Below, piece by piece: positions 51,407 to 61,553 of a stretch of DNA of 64,000 nt (position 1 is its first letter; each line of letters starts with the position of its first letter). The translations under genes and the position numbers were made by a program. The notes under the pieces were generated by a model. It did not search any database. It was not told the DNA's origin and worked only from the letters and a program-made list of their open reading frames with translations. The stretch comes from an uncultured Myxococcales bacterium (GTDB lineage: Bacteria; Myxococcota_A; Polyangia; Polyangiales; Polyangiaceae), in NCBI GenBank assembly GCA_937949945.1, contig CALFEQ010000036.1, positions 1 through 64,000 on the forward strand. Reading direction: 5' to 3'.

Positions 51407-53437
51407 ATGCACTTGCCTAGCCCGAGCGAGAGACGCGGACGCGTTTGGGTGCTCGAAGACAGTCCCCTCGAAGCCGAGATGGCACGCCGCGCCCTCTGCG
51501 CCTCACAGGAGGTGTCCCTGTTCGACGACGGGAGCTTCCTCCTCGAAGAGCTCGCGAGAGGTGGTGCTCCCGACGTTCTCGTGCTCGACCGTCAGATCCC
51601 GGGCCTGAGCGGCCTCGAGGTCTGCCGCATCGTCCGCGAGAAGCGCGGACCGATGGCGCTGCCGGTCCTCATGCTCACGGTGCAGGGCGACAAGGAGGAC
51701 ATCATCGAGGCGCTCGAGGCGGGCGCGAACGACTACGTGACGAAGCCGTACCACATCTCCGAGCTCGTCGCGCGCGTCGGGAACCTCGTCACGCTCTCGC
51801 GCCTCGCCGCGACCCAAGCGGCGCGCACCCGCCAGCTCGCGCTCGGTGCGGACGTCGGAGCGGCGCTGACCGAGGGGCGTGGCTTGACCGAGATCGCCCG
51901 CCGCGTCGCCGAGGTCATCGCGTCGCATCTCGACGGCCTCGCGGTCGAGATCTGGACCCACGAAGGCAGCGGCCTCGTCACGAGAGCCGCCGCGCACACG
52001 CGGGCCGACGTCTCGCTCCCTTGCGACACGATCGCGCACGTGGCCGAGAGCGGCGAGAAGGTCGAAGACTTCGTCGTCGGGCCGCGCGGGATCCGCCTTC
52101 CTTTCGTGGCGATACCGCTGCTCGTGCGCGGAGAGGTGCTCGGCGTGCTCGGGGTCTGTACCCGCGAGCCGCTCGACGACGGCGCAGCCACGCTCTCCAC
52201 CGCGACGAACTTGCTCGCGCTCGGTCTCTCGCGCGCACGCGTCGAGAGCGAGCGCCTCGTCCTGCTCGAGCGCGAACGAAACGCGCGCGCGGAGGCGGAG
52301 GCAGCCAATCGAAGCAAGGACGAGTTCCTCGCGATGGTCTCCCACGAGCTCCGGACGCCGCTCAACGCGATCACCGGCTGGACGAGCATGCTGCTCTCCG
52401 GGATGCTCGATCCGGAGCGCACGCGGCACGCCTACGAGACGATCCATCGCAACGCCCGCTCGCAAGCGCAGCTACTCGAGGACCTGCTCGACATCGGACG
52501 CATCACCTCGGGCAACCTGCGTCTCGTCGAGTCCACGTTCGAGATCGGCGCCGTCGCGGAGATGGCGCTCGAGTCCGTGCGCCCGACCGCGGAGGCCCGT
52601 GGCCTCGTCATCGAGGCACGCATCGATCGCGACGCCGGCACGATGACGGGAGACGCCGCACGCATCCAGCAGGTCATTTGGAACCTGCTCTCGAACGCGA
52701 TCAAGTTCACGCCGAGCGGCGGGACGATCTCGCTCTCGGTCGGCCGAGACCCGCGCGGGTTCGTGATCGAGGTACGCGACACGGGTCAGGGGATCGCCCC
52801 CGAGGCGCTCCCGATGATCTTCGAGCGCTTCAAGCAGGCGGACAACTCGCCGTCCCGCGTGCGCGGAGGGCTCGGCCTCGGGCTGTCGATCGTGCGCCAT
52901 CTCGTGGAGCTCCACGGCGGCACCATCACGGCGAAGAGCGACGGTCTGGGGAAGGGCGCGACGTTCACCGTCGTGCTGCCGTCGACACCGCTCCGACGCG
53001 ACTGCGGGTCCGAGCGCGTCGTGCGATCCCGCTCCGATCGGGTGACGTGCCCGCACGTGCTCGAGGGGATGCGCGTGCTCGTCGTCGACGACGAGGCCGA
53101 CGCGCGCGATCAGTTGAGGACGCTGCTCGAGGGCTGGAGGGTGAACGTCGCCACGGCTTCGAACGCCGCCGAGGCCTTGTCCGTCGTGACGAGCTCGTCG
53201 CTGGACGTGCTGCTCTCCGACATCGCCATGCCCGACGGCGACGGGCTCTCGCTCATTCGCTCCGTTCGATCGCTGCCGCGCGAACGGGGCGGGAACCTCC
53301 CGGCGGTCGCGGTGACCGCGTACGCTCGTCTGGAGGACCGGACGCGCGCGCTCCAGGCGGGTTACGACGCCCACCTCGCCAAGCCGGTCGAGCCCGTCGA
53401 GCTCCTCACGCTCCTCAGCGACCTCGGCAAGCGCTGA
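51407..53437 (+). CDS. Hybrid histidine kinase: REC-GAF-HisKA-HATPase-REC
   Basis: The 676-residue soluble protein has receiver 1 (12-128; Asp61, Lys113), a GAF-like domain (about 145-280), a coiled coil, HisKA with His313 in VSHELRTPLN, HATPase_c (about 415-527; N box NLLSNAIKF, DTGQGI, GGLGLGLSIV), and receiver 2 (555-674; Asp605, Lys659). Starting with a receiver implies it is itself controlled by another kinase, possibly the adjacent CheA. No membrane segment is present. It is divergent from cheY with a 140-bp shared intergenic region. Confidence 0.92.
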   Translation: MHLPSPSERRGRVWVLEDSPLEAEMARRALCASQEVSLFDDGSFLLEELARGGAPDVLVLDRQIPGLSGLEVCRIVREKRGPMALPVLMLTVQGDKEDIIEALEAGANDYVTKPYHISELVARVGNLVTLSRLAATQAARTRQLALGADVGAALTEGRGLTEIARRVAEVIASHLDGLAVEIWTHEGSGLVTRAAAHTRADVSLPCDTIAHVAESGEKVEDFVVGPRGIRLPFVAIPLLVRGEVLGVLGVCTREPLDDGAATLSTATNLLALGLSRARVESERLVLLERERNARAEAEAANRSKDEFLAMVSHELRTPLNAITGWTSMLLSGMLDPERTRHAYETIHRNARSQAQLLEDLLDIGRITSGNLRLVESTFEIGAVAEMALESVRPTAEARGLVIEARIDRDAGTMTGDAARIQQVIWNLLSNAIKFTPSGGTISLSVGRDPRGFVIEVRDTGQGIAPEALPMIFERFKQADNSPSRVRGGLGLGLSIVRHLVELHGGTITAKSDGLGKGATFTVVLPSTPLRRDCGSERVVRSRSDRVTCPHVLEGMRVLVVDDEADARDQLRTLLEGWRVNVATASNAAEALSVVTSSSLDVLLSDIAMPDGDGLSLIRSVRSLPRERGGNLPAVAVTAYARLEDRTRALQAGYDAHLAKPVEPVELLTLLSDLGKR

Positions 53438-53441
53438 GCGC

Positions 53442-53972
53442 TCACGTACCAGGCTTCACCTCGAGGACGCCGATGCGCTCGTCGCGCGAAGCGCGCAGGG
53501 CGCGGCCCGCGGCGAGGCGACCGTCGAGGAGGCGCCCGTCGAGCGCGTTCTTCGACACGCGCTTCGCGATCTCGCCGGCGACGATCGACAGCACCGAGAG
53601 CGTGAGCCTCTCGAAGACGCGCCGTCCCAGCGAGGCCTGGATCGGGCGCCGCACAGGCTTCAGCGCCTTCACGGCCTGCCCGAGGCGACGTCCGATCCGA
53701 TGACCGCGCCGCATCGCGAGCGCCTTCCCCGCGACGTACACGCCGACGCCGAGCATCACCGCGAAGCCGAGGACACCGAGCGCGGCGCTGTACGCCATGC
53801 CCTTGGCCCGCCTCGTGGCGCTGACGACGCGATGGCGGCGTGCGTCGAGCGCGTCGATCGCCCGAAGGAGACGTTCACGCACGATCTTCGACCTCCGCTC
53901 GAGCCGGCGGATGCGCTCGTCGAGCGAGACGTTCTCGAGCTCCTCGGGGATGGTCGTTCCTCGGGCGGTCAT
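53442..53972 (-). CDS. DUF3618-like membrane-associated protein
   Basis: The 176-residue protein has an N-terminal coiled coil (LDERIRRLERRSKIVRERLLRAIDAL), one transmembrane segment (AALGVLGFAVMLGVGVYVAG, about 64-83), and a basic amphipathic remainder. It resembles the DUF3618 group, usually paired with a Holin-X (DUF1469) protein, as here. Its start overlaps the holin-like stop by 4 bp. Function is unknown; envelope stress or membrane organisation is speculative. Confidence 0.68.
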   Translation of the reverse strand: MTARGTTIPEELENVSLDERIRRLERRSKIVRERLLRAIDALDARRHRVVSATRRAKGMAYSAALGVLGFAVMLGVGVYVAGKALAMRRGHRIGRRLGQAVKALKPVRRPIQASLGRRVFERLTLSVLSIVAGEIAKRVSKNALDGRLLDGRLAAGRALRASRDERIGVLEVKPGT

Positions 53973-54373
53973 GCGACGTGCTCCTTGAGCTGGTGAACGT
54001 CGGCCTTCAACCGATCGCGCGTATGCTCGAGCGGCCGCTTGGGCAGCACCGCATAGCCCGCGCCCGCGGCGATGGCACCGATCGCGAGGATCACGGCGGC
54101 GACGAGGAGAGCGGCGAGGGCAGTACCGCCGAGCGCGAGGACGACGGCGACCGCGAGGAGGCAGAGGACGAGCACGGCCGAGGCGAGGGCGATGCCGAGA
54201 CCCACCGCCGCCTTCTTCGCGCGTTCGATCTCCCTCTTCACCTCGTTCTTCGCGAGCTCGATCTCGATGCGGACGAGCTCCTTCGCCTCATCCAACGCCT
54301 CACGGACGAGATCCCCCGTGGACGCCTCCTCGAGCGCCCCCGTCTCGGGCGACGGCCGCTGCATGTCGCTCAT
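53969..54373 (-). CDS. Holin-X / phage-holin-family (DUF1469) membrane protein
   Basis: The 134-residue protein has a charged amphipathic helix (LDEAKELVRIEIELAKNEVKREIERAKKAA) followed by two membrane helices (VGLGIALASAVLVLCLLAVAV; LAALLVAAVILAIGAIAAG) and a charged tail. This matches the bacterial DUF1469/Holin-X family, which is chromosomal and not necessarily phage-derived. No other phage gene is near. It is coupled to the DUF3618-like gene downstream. Confidence 0.78.
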   Translation of the reverse strand: MSDMQRPSPETGALEEASTGDLVREALDEAKELVRIEIELAKNEVKREIERAKKAAVGLGIALASAVLVLCLLAVAVVLALGGTALAALLVAAVILAIGAIAAGAGYAVLPKRPLEHTRDRLKADVHQLKEHVA

Positions 54374-54577
54374 CGTCGGCTCCTTTCCGGTCGCGGATGC
54401 CGCACGACCAGACGTGCTTCTCGGACGAAGACCACGACTGCTCCGAGTGCATCGTCCGTACCGCTCCCCCTTCGCTCGGACGGCCCGGGCGCGCGCCGGC
54501 CTTCCGCTCGAGCTCGAGAGGCGCCCGAAGACGCAGCGTCTACACTACGATGGTCACCACGCGAGCGTGGAGGACTC

Positions 54578-54823
54578 GTGGATGACACCGTCGTCGTCGG
54601 CCTTCTGATCGTGGCATTCGCGTGGGTCGTCACGACGCACGTCGCGATCGCGTTCGGCCTGCTCCAGCGACGGCCGCGCTGGCGAGCGCTCGTCGCGCTC
54701 GCGCTCGTGCTTCCAGGCGTGTACTGGGCGTGGCGTGAGCGGATGCGCACGCGCGTCGTGCTCTTGGCGGGAGGCGTCGTCGTCTACCTCGTGCTCCTCG
54801 CCCTCGCCTCGCGCGGATCCTGA
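54578..54823 (+). CDS. Small membrane protein, two to three helices
   Basis: The 81-residue protein starts at GTG 54578 with an ideal GGAGG six bases upstream. Hydrophobic segments VVVGLLIVAFAWVVTTHVAIAFGLL, RALVALALVLPGVYWAW and VVLLAGGVVVYLVLLALAS fill most of it. No family is recognised. It is convergent with rsgA, 21 bp away. Confidence 0.62.
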   Translation: MDDTVVVGLLIVAFAWVVTTHVAIAFGLLQRRPRWRALVALALVLPGVYWAWRERMRTRVVLLAGGVVVYLVLLALASRGS

Positions 54824-54844
54824 CGCCGAGCGTGACGCCCAGGG

Positions 54845-55936
54845 TCAGTCCTTGCCGCGGAACCGCCCGCGGGTCGCCGGCGCGGGCGCGCGCGGGAAGC
54901 GCCTGCCGCGGATCGCCGCGGAGACCGCCTGGCGCGGCGAGAGCTCGACCCGCTCGCGCGCGAGCTTCCGCCACGAGGCGACGCGATCCTCGGCGAGCTC
55001 GCCCGCCTCGACCGCCGCGCGCACGGCGCAGCCGGGCTCGTTCTCGTGCGAGCAGTCTCGATAGCGGCACCCCTCGGCGACGCGAGCGACGTCCTCGAAC
55101 GTGTCGCTCGGGTCCGCGCCTTCCGGCATCCAAGGCTTCAGCTCGCGCATGCCGGGCGTGTCGATGAGGAGGCCGCCGCCCGGCACGACGAAGAGCTCGC
55201 GTCGCGTCGTCGTGTGGCGGCCGCGGCCGTCGGACGCGCGCACCGCGCCTTCGAGCTGCACGTTGCGGCCGAGCAGGCGATTGACGAGCGCGGACTTCCC
55301 GACGCCGGACGATCCGACGAGCGCCGCGGTCGTCCCGCGCGGGATGAGCGCGCGCAGCTCCTCGATGCCGAGGCCGCTGCGCGAGCTCGTCGCGATCACC
55401 GGTGCGAGCGCGCCGGCCCGCTCCATCAGCGCGCCGAGATCGGCGGCGACGTCGGCCTTGGACACGACGATGTAGGCCTCGGCTCCGCCCTGAGCGATCG
55501 CGAACAAGTAGCGCTCGAGGCGCCGCACGTTGAAATCGGTGTCCGCACCCGTGACGACGAAGACACGATCGATGTTCGCGGCGATCGCCTGGGGCTCGGC
55601 GCGCTCGCCGGCGGCTTGCCGGAGGAAGGCCGTCCGCCGAGGGAGGATCGCCTCGACCACGACCTCGTCCGAGTCCGCGCTCGCAGGCGCGACCAACACC
55701 CAATCGCCGACGGCGATGCCTCCTTCGATGGGCGCATCGCGGAGAGCCCGCGACCGGATGCTCGCGAGACGAGGCCCGTCCTTCGTCCAGAGATCGACGC
55801 GTGCGGCATACACGGAAGTGACGCGTGCGGGCGCGAGACCGCGATCGTCGGCAGGCACGTGCTTCGCGAGCTCGGGCGTCCAGCCGAGATCTTCGAGCGT
55901 GAGCGTCTTTTCTGCGTCAGCCTTGTCCCTGACCAT
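54845..55936 (-). CDS. rsgA: Ribosome small-subunit GTPase
   Basis: The 363-residue protein is taken from ATG 55936; GTG 55951 is an alternative. An OB-fold (about 35-110) is followed by a circularly permuted GTPase: G4-like VVSKAD, G1 VGSSGVGKSALVN, G2/G3 region HTTTRRELF and DTPGMREL. The zinc site is CRYRDCSHENEPGC with the family's Cys-x7-His-x-Cys-like spacing. It acts in late 30S assembly. The Arg-rich C-terminus is common in the family. Confidence 0.93.
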   Translation of the reverse strand: MVRDKADAEKTLTLEDLGWTPELAKHVPADDRGLAPARVTSVYAARVDLWTKDGPRLASIRSRALRDAPIEGGIAVGDWVLVAPASADSDEVVVEAILPRRTAFLRQAAGERAEPQAIAANIDRVFVVTGADTDFNVRRLERYLFAIAQGGAEAYIVVSKADVAADLGALMERAGALAPVIATSSRSGLGIEELRALIPRGTTAALVGSSGVGKSALVNRLLGRNVQLEGAVRASDGRGRHTTTRRELFVVPGGGLLIDTPGMRELKPWMPEGADPSDTFEDVARVAEGCRYRDCSHENEPGCAVRAAVEAGELAEDRVASWRKLARERVELSPRQAVSAAIRGRRFPRAPAPATRGRFRGKD

Positions 55937-56151
55937 CGCGCTTACGGTCACCGTTCGAGCGCAACCAGCCGCACTCTGCGCACAACGAACCCAAACGTAG
56001 AGGAGGATCGCGCTCGGTACGAGGGGAGGTGCGGGCAGTAGCCCGCAGCGTCGCCATCGATCACGAGGTTACGCATCGGCACGGCTTTCGCGAGGGCGTG
56101 TGCGACTTCGTAGCCCAAGCACACGCGGTGGCTTTGCGCTATACGGTTCCC

Positions 56152-57846
<1,695 letters not shown>

Positions 57847-57920
57847 GACCTGCCGACGTTCGACGGCGCGCGCTCTCTCGGTGTCACGACGAACGGCGAG
57901 CTCGTGGTACGGATGGCGCC

Positions 57921-58430
57921 ATGCTCGAGAAGATGCTCGGTGTGGTCATCCTCGCGTCGCTCCTCGCCGGCTGCGACGAGGACAAGAAGCAGCCCGTGTC
58001 CGCGTCGAGCGCGCCGAGCGTCTCGAGCGCTCCGGCGGCGACCGCCGAGGCGACGGCCACGACGGACATCGCGACCGCGAGCGCGAAGGCGCCCGAGCCG
58101 CCGCCCGACGCCGTGGCCGCGCAGCACGTGCTCGTCGCTTACAAAGGCGCGAAGGGCGCGCCCAGGACGATCACGCGCTCGAAGGCGGAGGCGAAGAAGC
58201 GCGCCGAGGAGGTCGCCGCGAAGGCGAAGTCCGGCGCCGACTTCGCCACCCTCGTCGCCGAATACTCGGACGATCCGGGCAGCAAGGACCGCATGGGCAG
58301 CGTCGGCAAGTTCACGCGCGAGAAGATGACGAAGCCGTTCTCCGACGCGGCCTTCGCCCTCGCCGTCGGCGAGATCAGCGACGTCGTCGAGACCGAGTTC
58401 GGCTTCCACGTCATCAAGCGAAACCAGTGA
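57921..58430 (+). CDS. Parvulin-type peptidyl-prolyl isomerase lipoprotein
   Basis: The 169-residue protein has lipobox SLLAGC (Cys18), a Ser/Ala/Thr linker to about 65, and one PpiC-type rotamase domain (AAQHVLVAYKGAK, FATLVAEYSDDPGSKDRMGSVGKF, GEISDVVETEFGFHVIKRNQ). The family's catalytic His and Asp positions look conserved. It is exported and presumably helps fold outer-membrane or periplasmic proteins. It starts 74 bp after the Ser/Thr kinase on the same strand. Confidence 0.9.
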   Translation: MLEKMLGVVILASLLAGCDEDKKQPVSASSAPSVSSAPAATAEATATTDIATASAKAPEPPPDAVAAQHVLVAYKGAKGAPRTITRSKAEAKKRAEEVAAKAKSGADFATLVAEYSDDPGSKDRMGSVGKFTREKMTKPFSDAAFALAVGEISDVVETEFGFHVIKRNQ

Positions 58431-58433
58431 GGC

Positions 58434-58454
58434 GCGCGCCTTTTGCGGGCGCGC
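58434..58454 (+). terminator. GC hairpin 3' of the PpiC-like gene
   Basis: GCGCGCC and GGCGCGC arms enclose a TTTTGCG loop just after the stop codon at 58430. There is no T-tract after the stem, so this is only a possible terminator. Confidence 0.35.
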
Positions 58455-58558
58455 AGCGCGAGAGAGTGGATCGCCCGTCCATCGATTCCGGGCCGGACGG
58501 AATCTTCCGTCAGAGGTGAATTTCAGCGTTTCTCGGTGGATGGCGATGTGGGACGTCT

Positions 58559-58573
58559 TGGCATCGATACTGC
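58559..58573 (+). promoter_or_regulatory. Sigma-54-like promoter upstream of a small lipoprotein gene
   Basis: TGGCAT, five bases, CTGC(A) keeps the invariant GG and GC dinucleotides with exact -24/-12 spacing, with two departures from consensus. It lies 33 bp upstream of the ATG at 58607, a natural leader length. Confidence 0.5.
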
Positions 58574-58606
58574 AATTTTCCACTCCGAACAGACTGGAGT
58601 GACCCC

Positions 58607-58900
58607 ATGCGCCTCGCCATCTCGAAGTTCTCGGTCCTCTTCCTCCTCTCCGTCACGAGCCTGATCGGAGCGGCCGGCTGCAGTACCTCGAAGACGTCGA
58701 TGCCGAAGGCGCCGTCCCAGGCCATCACGCACGTCGCGGACGTCTCGCACGATCCGAGCTGGACACCGCCGGGCGAGCTCGACTTCTCGATCGCCGAGAC
58801 CGAGCGCACCTCGATCCCGACGACGGTGAGCGCCGAGGCGCTGCCGCGACCGAACCGGGGCGAGATCCCGCGGGGACGGATCCACGCCGCGACGTACTGA
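58607..58900 (+). CDS. Small lipoprotein, unknown function
   Basis: The 97-residue protein has a signal peptide and lipobox ending IGAAGC (Cys25). The mature 73 residues are polar and largely unstructured (SHDPSWTPPGELDFS, LPRPNRGEIPRGR). A GGAG ribosome-binding site precedes the ATG. It lies behind a sigma-54-like promoter and is convergent with the S1-domain gene, 6 bp away. No family is recognised. Confidence 0.65.
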   Translation: MRLAISKFSVLFLLSVTSLIGAAGCSTSKTSMPKAPSQAITHVADVSHDPSWTPPGELDFSIAETERTSIPTTVSAEALPRPNRGEIPRGRIHAATY

Positions 58901-58906
58901 GCTCGA

Positions 58907-60382
58907 TCAGAGCTTCTTGCCCTTCAGGAGATCGGCGAAGGTCCCGAGCGATCGCGGCGACGACTGCTTGGCCTTCGCCGCCTCGAAGTTCGCGCGCTCC
59001 TCGGCCTCCTTCGCGCCTTTGATCGACAGGCGGAGCCGCCCCTCGCCGGTCTCGAGCACCTTGGCCGTCACGCGCGTGCCCTCCGGGAACGTCTTCCGGA
59101 CGTCGGTGCCGCGCGGCACCCCGAGCTCCGCGTTCGGGACGAGGCCGCGCCCCGCGCGTCCCTTCGTTCCGTCGACCTGGACGAAGATGCCGTAGGTCTC
59201 GATCCGCTCGACGGTGCCGCTGACGATCGCGCCGACCTTCAAGTCGCCCGACACGTTCGCGATGGTGGCGCCGATCTCCGCGCCGTCGGGCGCGGGCACG
59301 ACGCTGATCTTCCGCGCCTCGCGATCGAGCTTCTTCACGACGACGCGGACCTCGTCGCCGTCCTCGGCCGAGAAGCCGCGACCGAGCTCCGACACGTGGA
59401 GGAGCGCCTCGACCCCGGGCGCGATCCTGACGAAGCGACCGAAGTCGGTGCTACGCACGACCGTGCCGGCGACGACGCGTCCTTCGACGATGTCGAGCTC
59501 GGCCCACGGGTCGGCGGCGAGCGCCTTGAGCGAGAGCGTGATCTTCTTCGTGGGCCCGCCTCGCTTCTGCGGCTCGACGTCCTTCACCTCGCGGACCTGG
59601 ACCTCGACGACGTCGCCCGGCTTCACCGCGTCGGCGACCGCGACGCTGCGGTCGTGCGCGATCTCCGAGCGCGGGATCATCCCTTCGACGCCGCCGCCCA
59701 GATCGACGAACGCGCCGAAGTCACGCACGCTCGAGACCGTCCCTCGGACGACGGCGCCCGGCGCGATCGCGGCCATCGCCTTCGCCGCCGCCTCGCTCGC
59801 CTCGCGCTGGAGGAGCGCGCGCCGGGAGACGACGACGTTCTTGCCGCCGTCGCGCACGTCCGTGACGAGGAACCGGAACGTCTGGCCGACGAGCGAGCTC
59901 GGATCCTCGACGAAGCGTTCGCCGACCTGCGAGATCGGGCAGAAGGCACGCGTGCCCCCGCCGAGATCGACCTCGAGGCCGCCCTTGTTGACGCCGGTGA
60001 CCTTGCCCTCGACGGCGACGCCGGACTCCTTCGCCTGCTCGATGGCGGTGAGGTTCCCGGGACGGCCGATGGTCCTGCCGAGCCGCACGCTCCCGCGCTG
60101 CTCGTCGACCTCGACGACGTGAGCCCGGATCGTCTCGCCGGCGGAGACGGTGACGTTCCCGTCGGCGTCGCGCAGCTCGTCGGCCTCGATGAACGCCTGC
60201 TGCTTGCCGTCGATCTCGACGAAGACGAGGTCGCGCCCGATCTGCACGACGACCGCCTCGAGCAGGTCGCCGACGCGGACCCGCTTGCGGGCCGGCTTGG
60301 CCGCCCCGGCCTGCGCCTCGAAGAGGGCTGCGAACGACTCCCCTCCCCCTCCGTCCATCGACTCCGACGTGTCCGAGCTCAT
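58907..60382 (-). CDS. Ribosomal-protein-S1-like RNA-binding protein with five S1 domains
   Basis: The 491-residue protein has five consecutive S1/OB units at about 38-105, 120-190, 205-290, 300-365 and 385-460; the third (GTVSSVRDFGAFVDLGGGVEGMIP) is the most canonical. It is similar to, but shorter than, six-domain ribosomal S1, and starts with an acidic Ser/Gly-rich leader. Probably it binds mRNA at the ribosome or acts as a regulatory S1 paralogue. Confidence 0.85.
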   Translation of the reverse strand: MSSDTSESMDGGGGESFAALFEAQAGAAKPARKRVRVGDLLEAVVVQIGRDLVFVEIDGKQQAFIEADELRDADGNVTVSAGETIRAHVVEVDEQRGSVRLGRTIGRPGNLTAIEQAKESGVAVEGKVTGVNKGGLEVDLGGGTRAFCPISQVGERFVEDPSSLVGQTFRFLVTDVRDGGKNVVVSRRALLQREASEAAAKAMAAIAPGAVVRGTVSSVRDFGAFVDLGGGVEGMIPRSEIAHDRSVAVADAVKPGDVVEVQVREVKDVEPQKRGGPTKKITLSLKALAADPWAELDIVEGRVVAGTVVRSTDFGRFVRIAPGVEALLHVSELGRGFSAEDGDEVRVVVKKLDREARKISVVPAPDGAEIGATIANVSGDLKVGAIVSGTVERIETYGIFVQVDGTKGRAGRGLVPNAELGVPRGTDVRKTFPEGTRVTAKVLETGEGRLRLSIKGAKEAEERANFEAAKAKQSSPRSLGTFADLLKGKKL

Positions 60383-60538
60383 GACGGGCCCCTTCTAGCA
60401 CGGCGCGCGGGCACGTCGCGCGTGACGGAGGAGTTCAGCCTCGCTGGACGGCGTCGCACCTCGCGCAAAAGACGCGTGGCCGGCCGAACGCCGCCCGCAT
60501 TGATCTCGTGGCGCCGCCCCGGCGACGATGGTGCAACG

Positions 60539-61489
60539 ATGGCGCTGGATCCTGCCGAGCTCGCTCAGCTCAAGATCCTGGAGGGGGTCGATCTCGACCA
60601 CGTGCGCGGCCTTCTCGATCGCTGCCGCGTCGCGACCCTCGCGCCGGGCGAGGTCCTGCTCACGATGGGGCAGCCCAACGCGGTCATGTACATGATCCTC
60701 GCCGGGCGGATGAGCGTGCACCTCGAGGGCGGACCGGCCAGCGAGCCCGTGGCGTTCATCGAGGCCGGGCAGACGGTGGGCGAGCTCAGCGTGCTCGACG
60801 CACGTCCGGCGTCCGCGCACGTCGTCGCCGCCGAGCCGACGCGCGTCCTCGTCGTCGATCACGGCGTGTTCTGGAACCTCGTCGACGCGTCGCACGACTT
60901 CGCCATCAACCTCCTCATGCTCCTGGCGCAGCGTCTGCGCGCGAACAACACGACGGTCGCGACGAACATCCGCCTCCAGCGCGAGTACAAGCGCACGGCG
61001 ATGGTCGACGCGCTCACCGGCCTCTACAACCGGAGGTGGCTCGAGGACGCGCTGCCACGCTTCGTGAACCGCTTCGTGCGCAACCAGCAACCGCTCGCGC
61101 TCCTCATGATCGACGTCGACCACTTCAAGCGCGTCAACGACGAGCACGGCCACCCCGCCGGGGACGCCGTCCTCGTCACGGTCGCGCACGTCCTCAGGAC
61201 CGCCGTCCGACCCACGGACCACGTCGCCCGCTACGGCGGCGAGGAGTTCGCGGTGATCCTCCCGGAGACGGGGCCGCGCGCGGCGTTCGGCGTCGCCGAG
61301 CGGCTCCGAGCGGCGATCAAGCTCACGCCGATCAAAGCCGCGAACGGCTCGCTTCTGCCGAGCGTCACGATTTCGATCGGCGGCGCCGTCCTCTCGCCCA
61401 CGACGTCCACGGCGGCGGCGCTCCTGGCAGCTGCAGACGCGAACCTCTACGCGTCCAAGCAGGCGGGGAGGGACCGGGTGACGATGTGA
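60539..61489 (+). CDS. Diguanylate cyclase with N-terminal cNMP-binding-like domain
   Basis: The 316-residue soluble protein has a cyclic-nucleotide-binding fold (about 15-125) and a GGDEF domain (150-316) with the active-site signature GGEEF (233-237) and the inhibitory I-site RPTD (224-227). It should make c-di-GMP with product inhibition. The phosphate-binding cassette reads GELSVLDARPASAHVVA: the Arg that normally grips the cyclic phosphate is missing, so it may sense something else or act as a dimerisation unit. Confidence 0.9.
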   Translation: MALDPAELAQLKILEGVDLDHVRGLLDRCRVATLAPGEVLLTMGQPNAVMYMILAGRMSVHLEGGPASEPVAFIEAGQTVGELSVLDARPASAHVVAAEPTRVLVVDHGVFWNLVDASHDFAINLLMLLAQRLRANNTTVATNIRLQREYKRTAMVDALTGLYNRRWLEDALPRFVNRFVRNQQPLALLMIDVDHFKRVNDEHGHPAGDAVLVTVAHVLRTAVRPTDHVARYGGEEFAVILPETGPRAAFGVAERLRAAIKLTPIKAANGSLLPSVTISIGGAVLSPTTSTAAALLAAADANLYASKQAGRDRVTM

Positions 61490-61553
61490 TCGTCGTACGT
61501 GTCCTCCAGTCGAAGGCTTGCGCCCGCGGGGCATTGCCTGAAAGAGTAGGAGC

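Noticed and set aside
53969..54373. Prophage remnant suggested by the holin-family protein
   Set aside because: Holin-X/DUF1469 proteins are ordinary chromosomal proteins in many bacteria, and no endolysin, capsid, integrase or att-like repeat is present.
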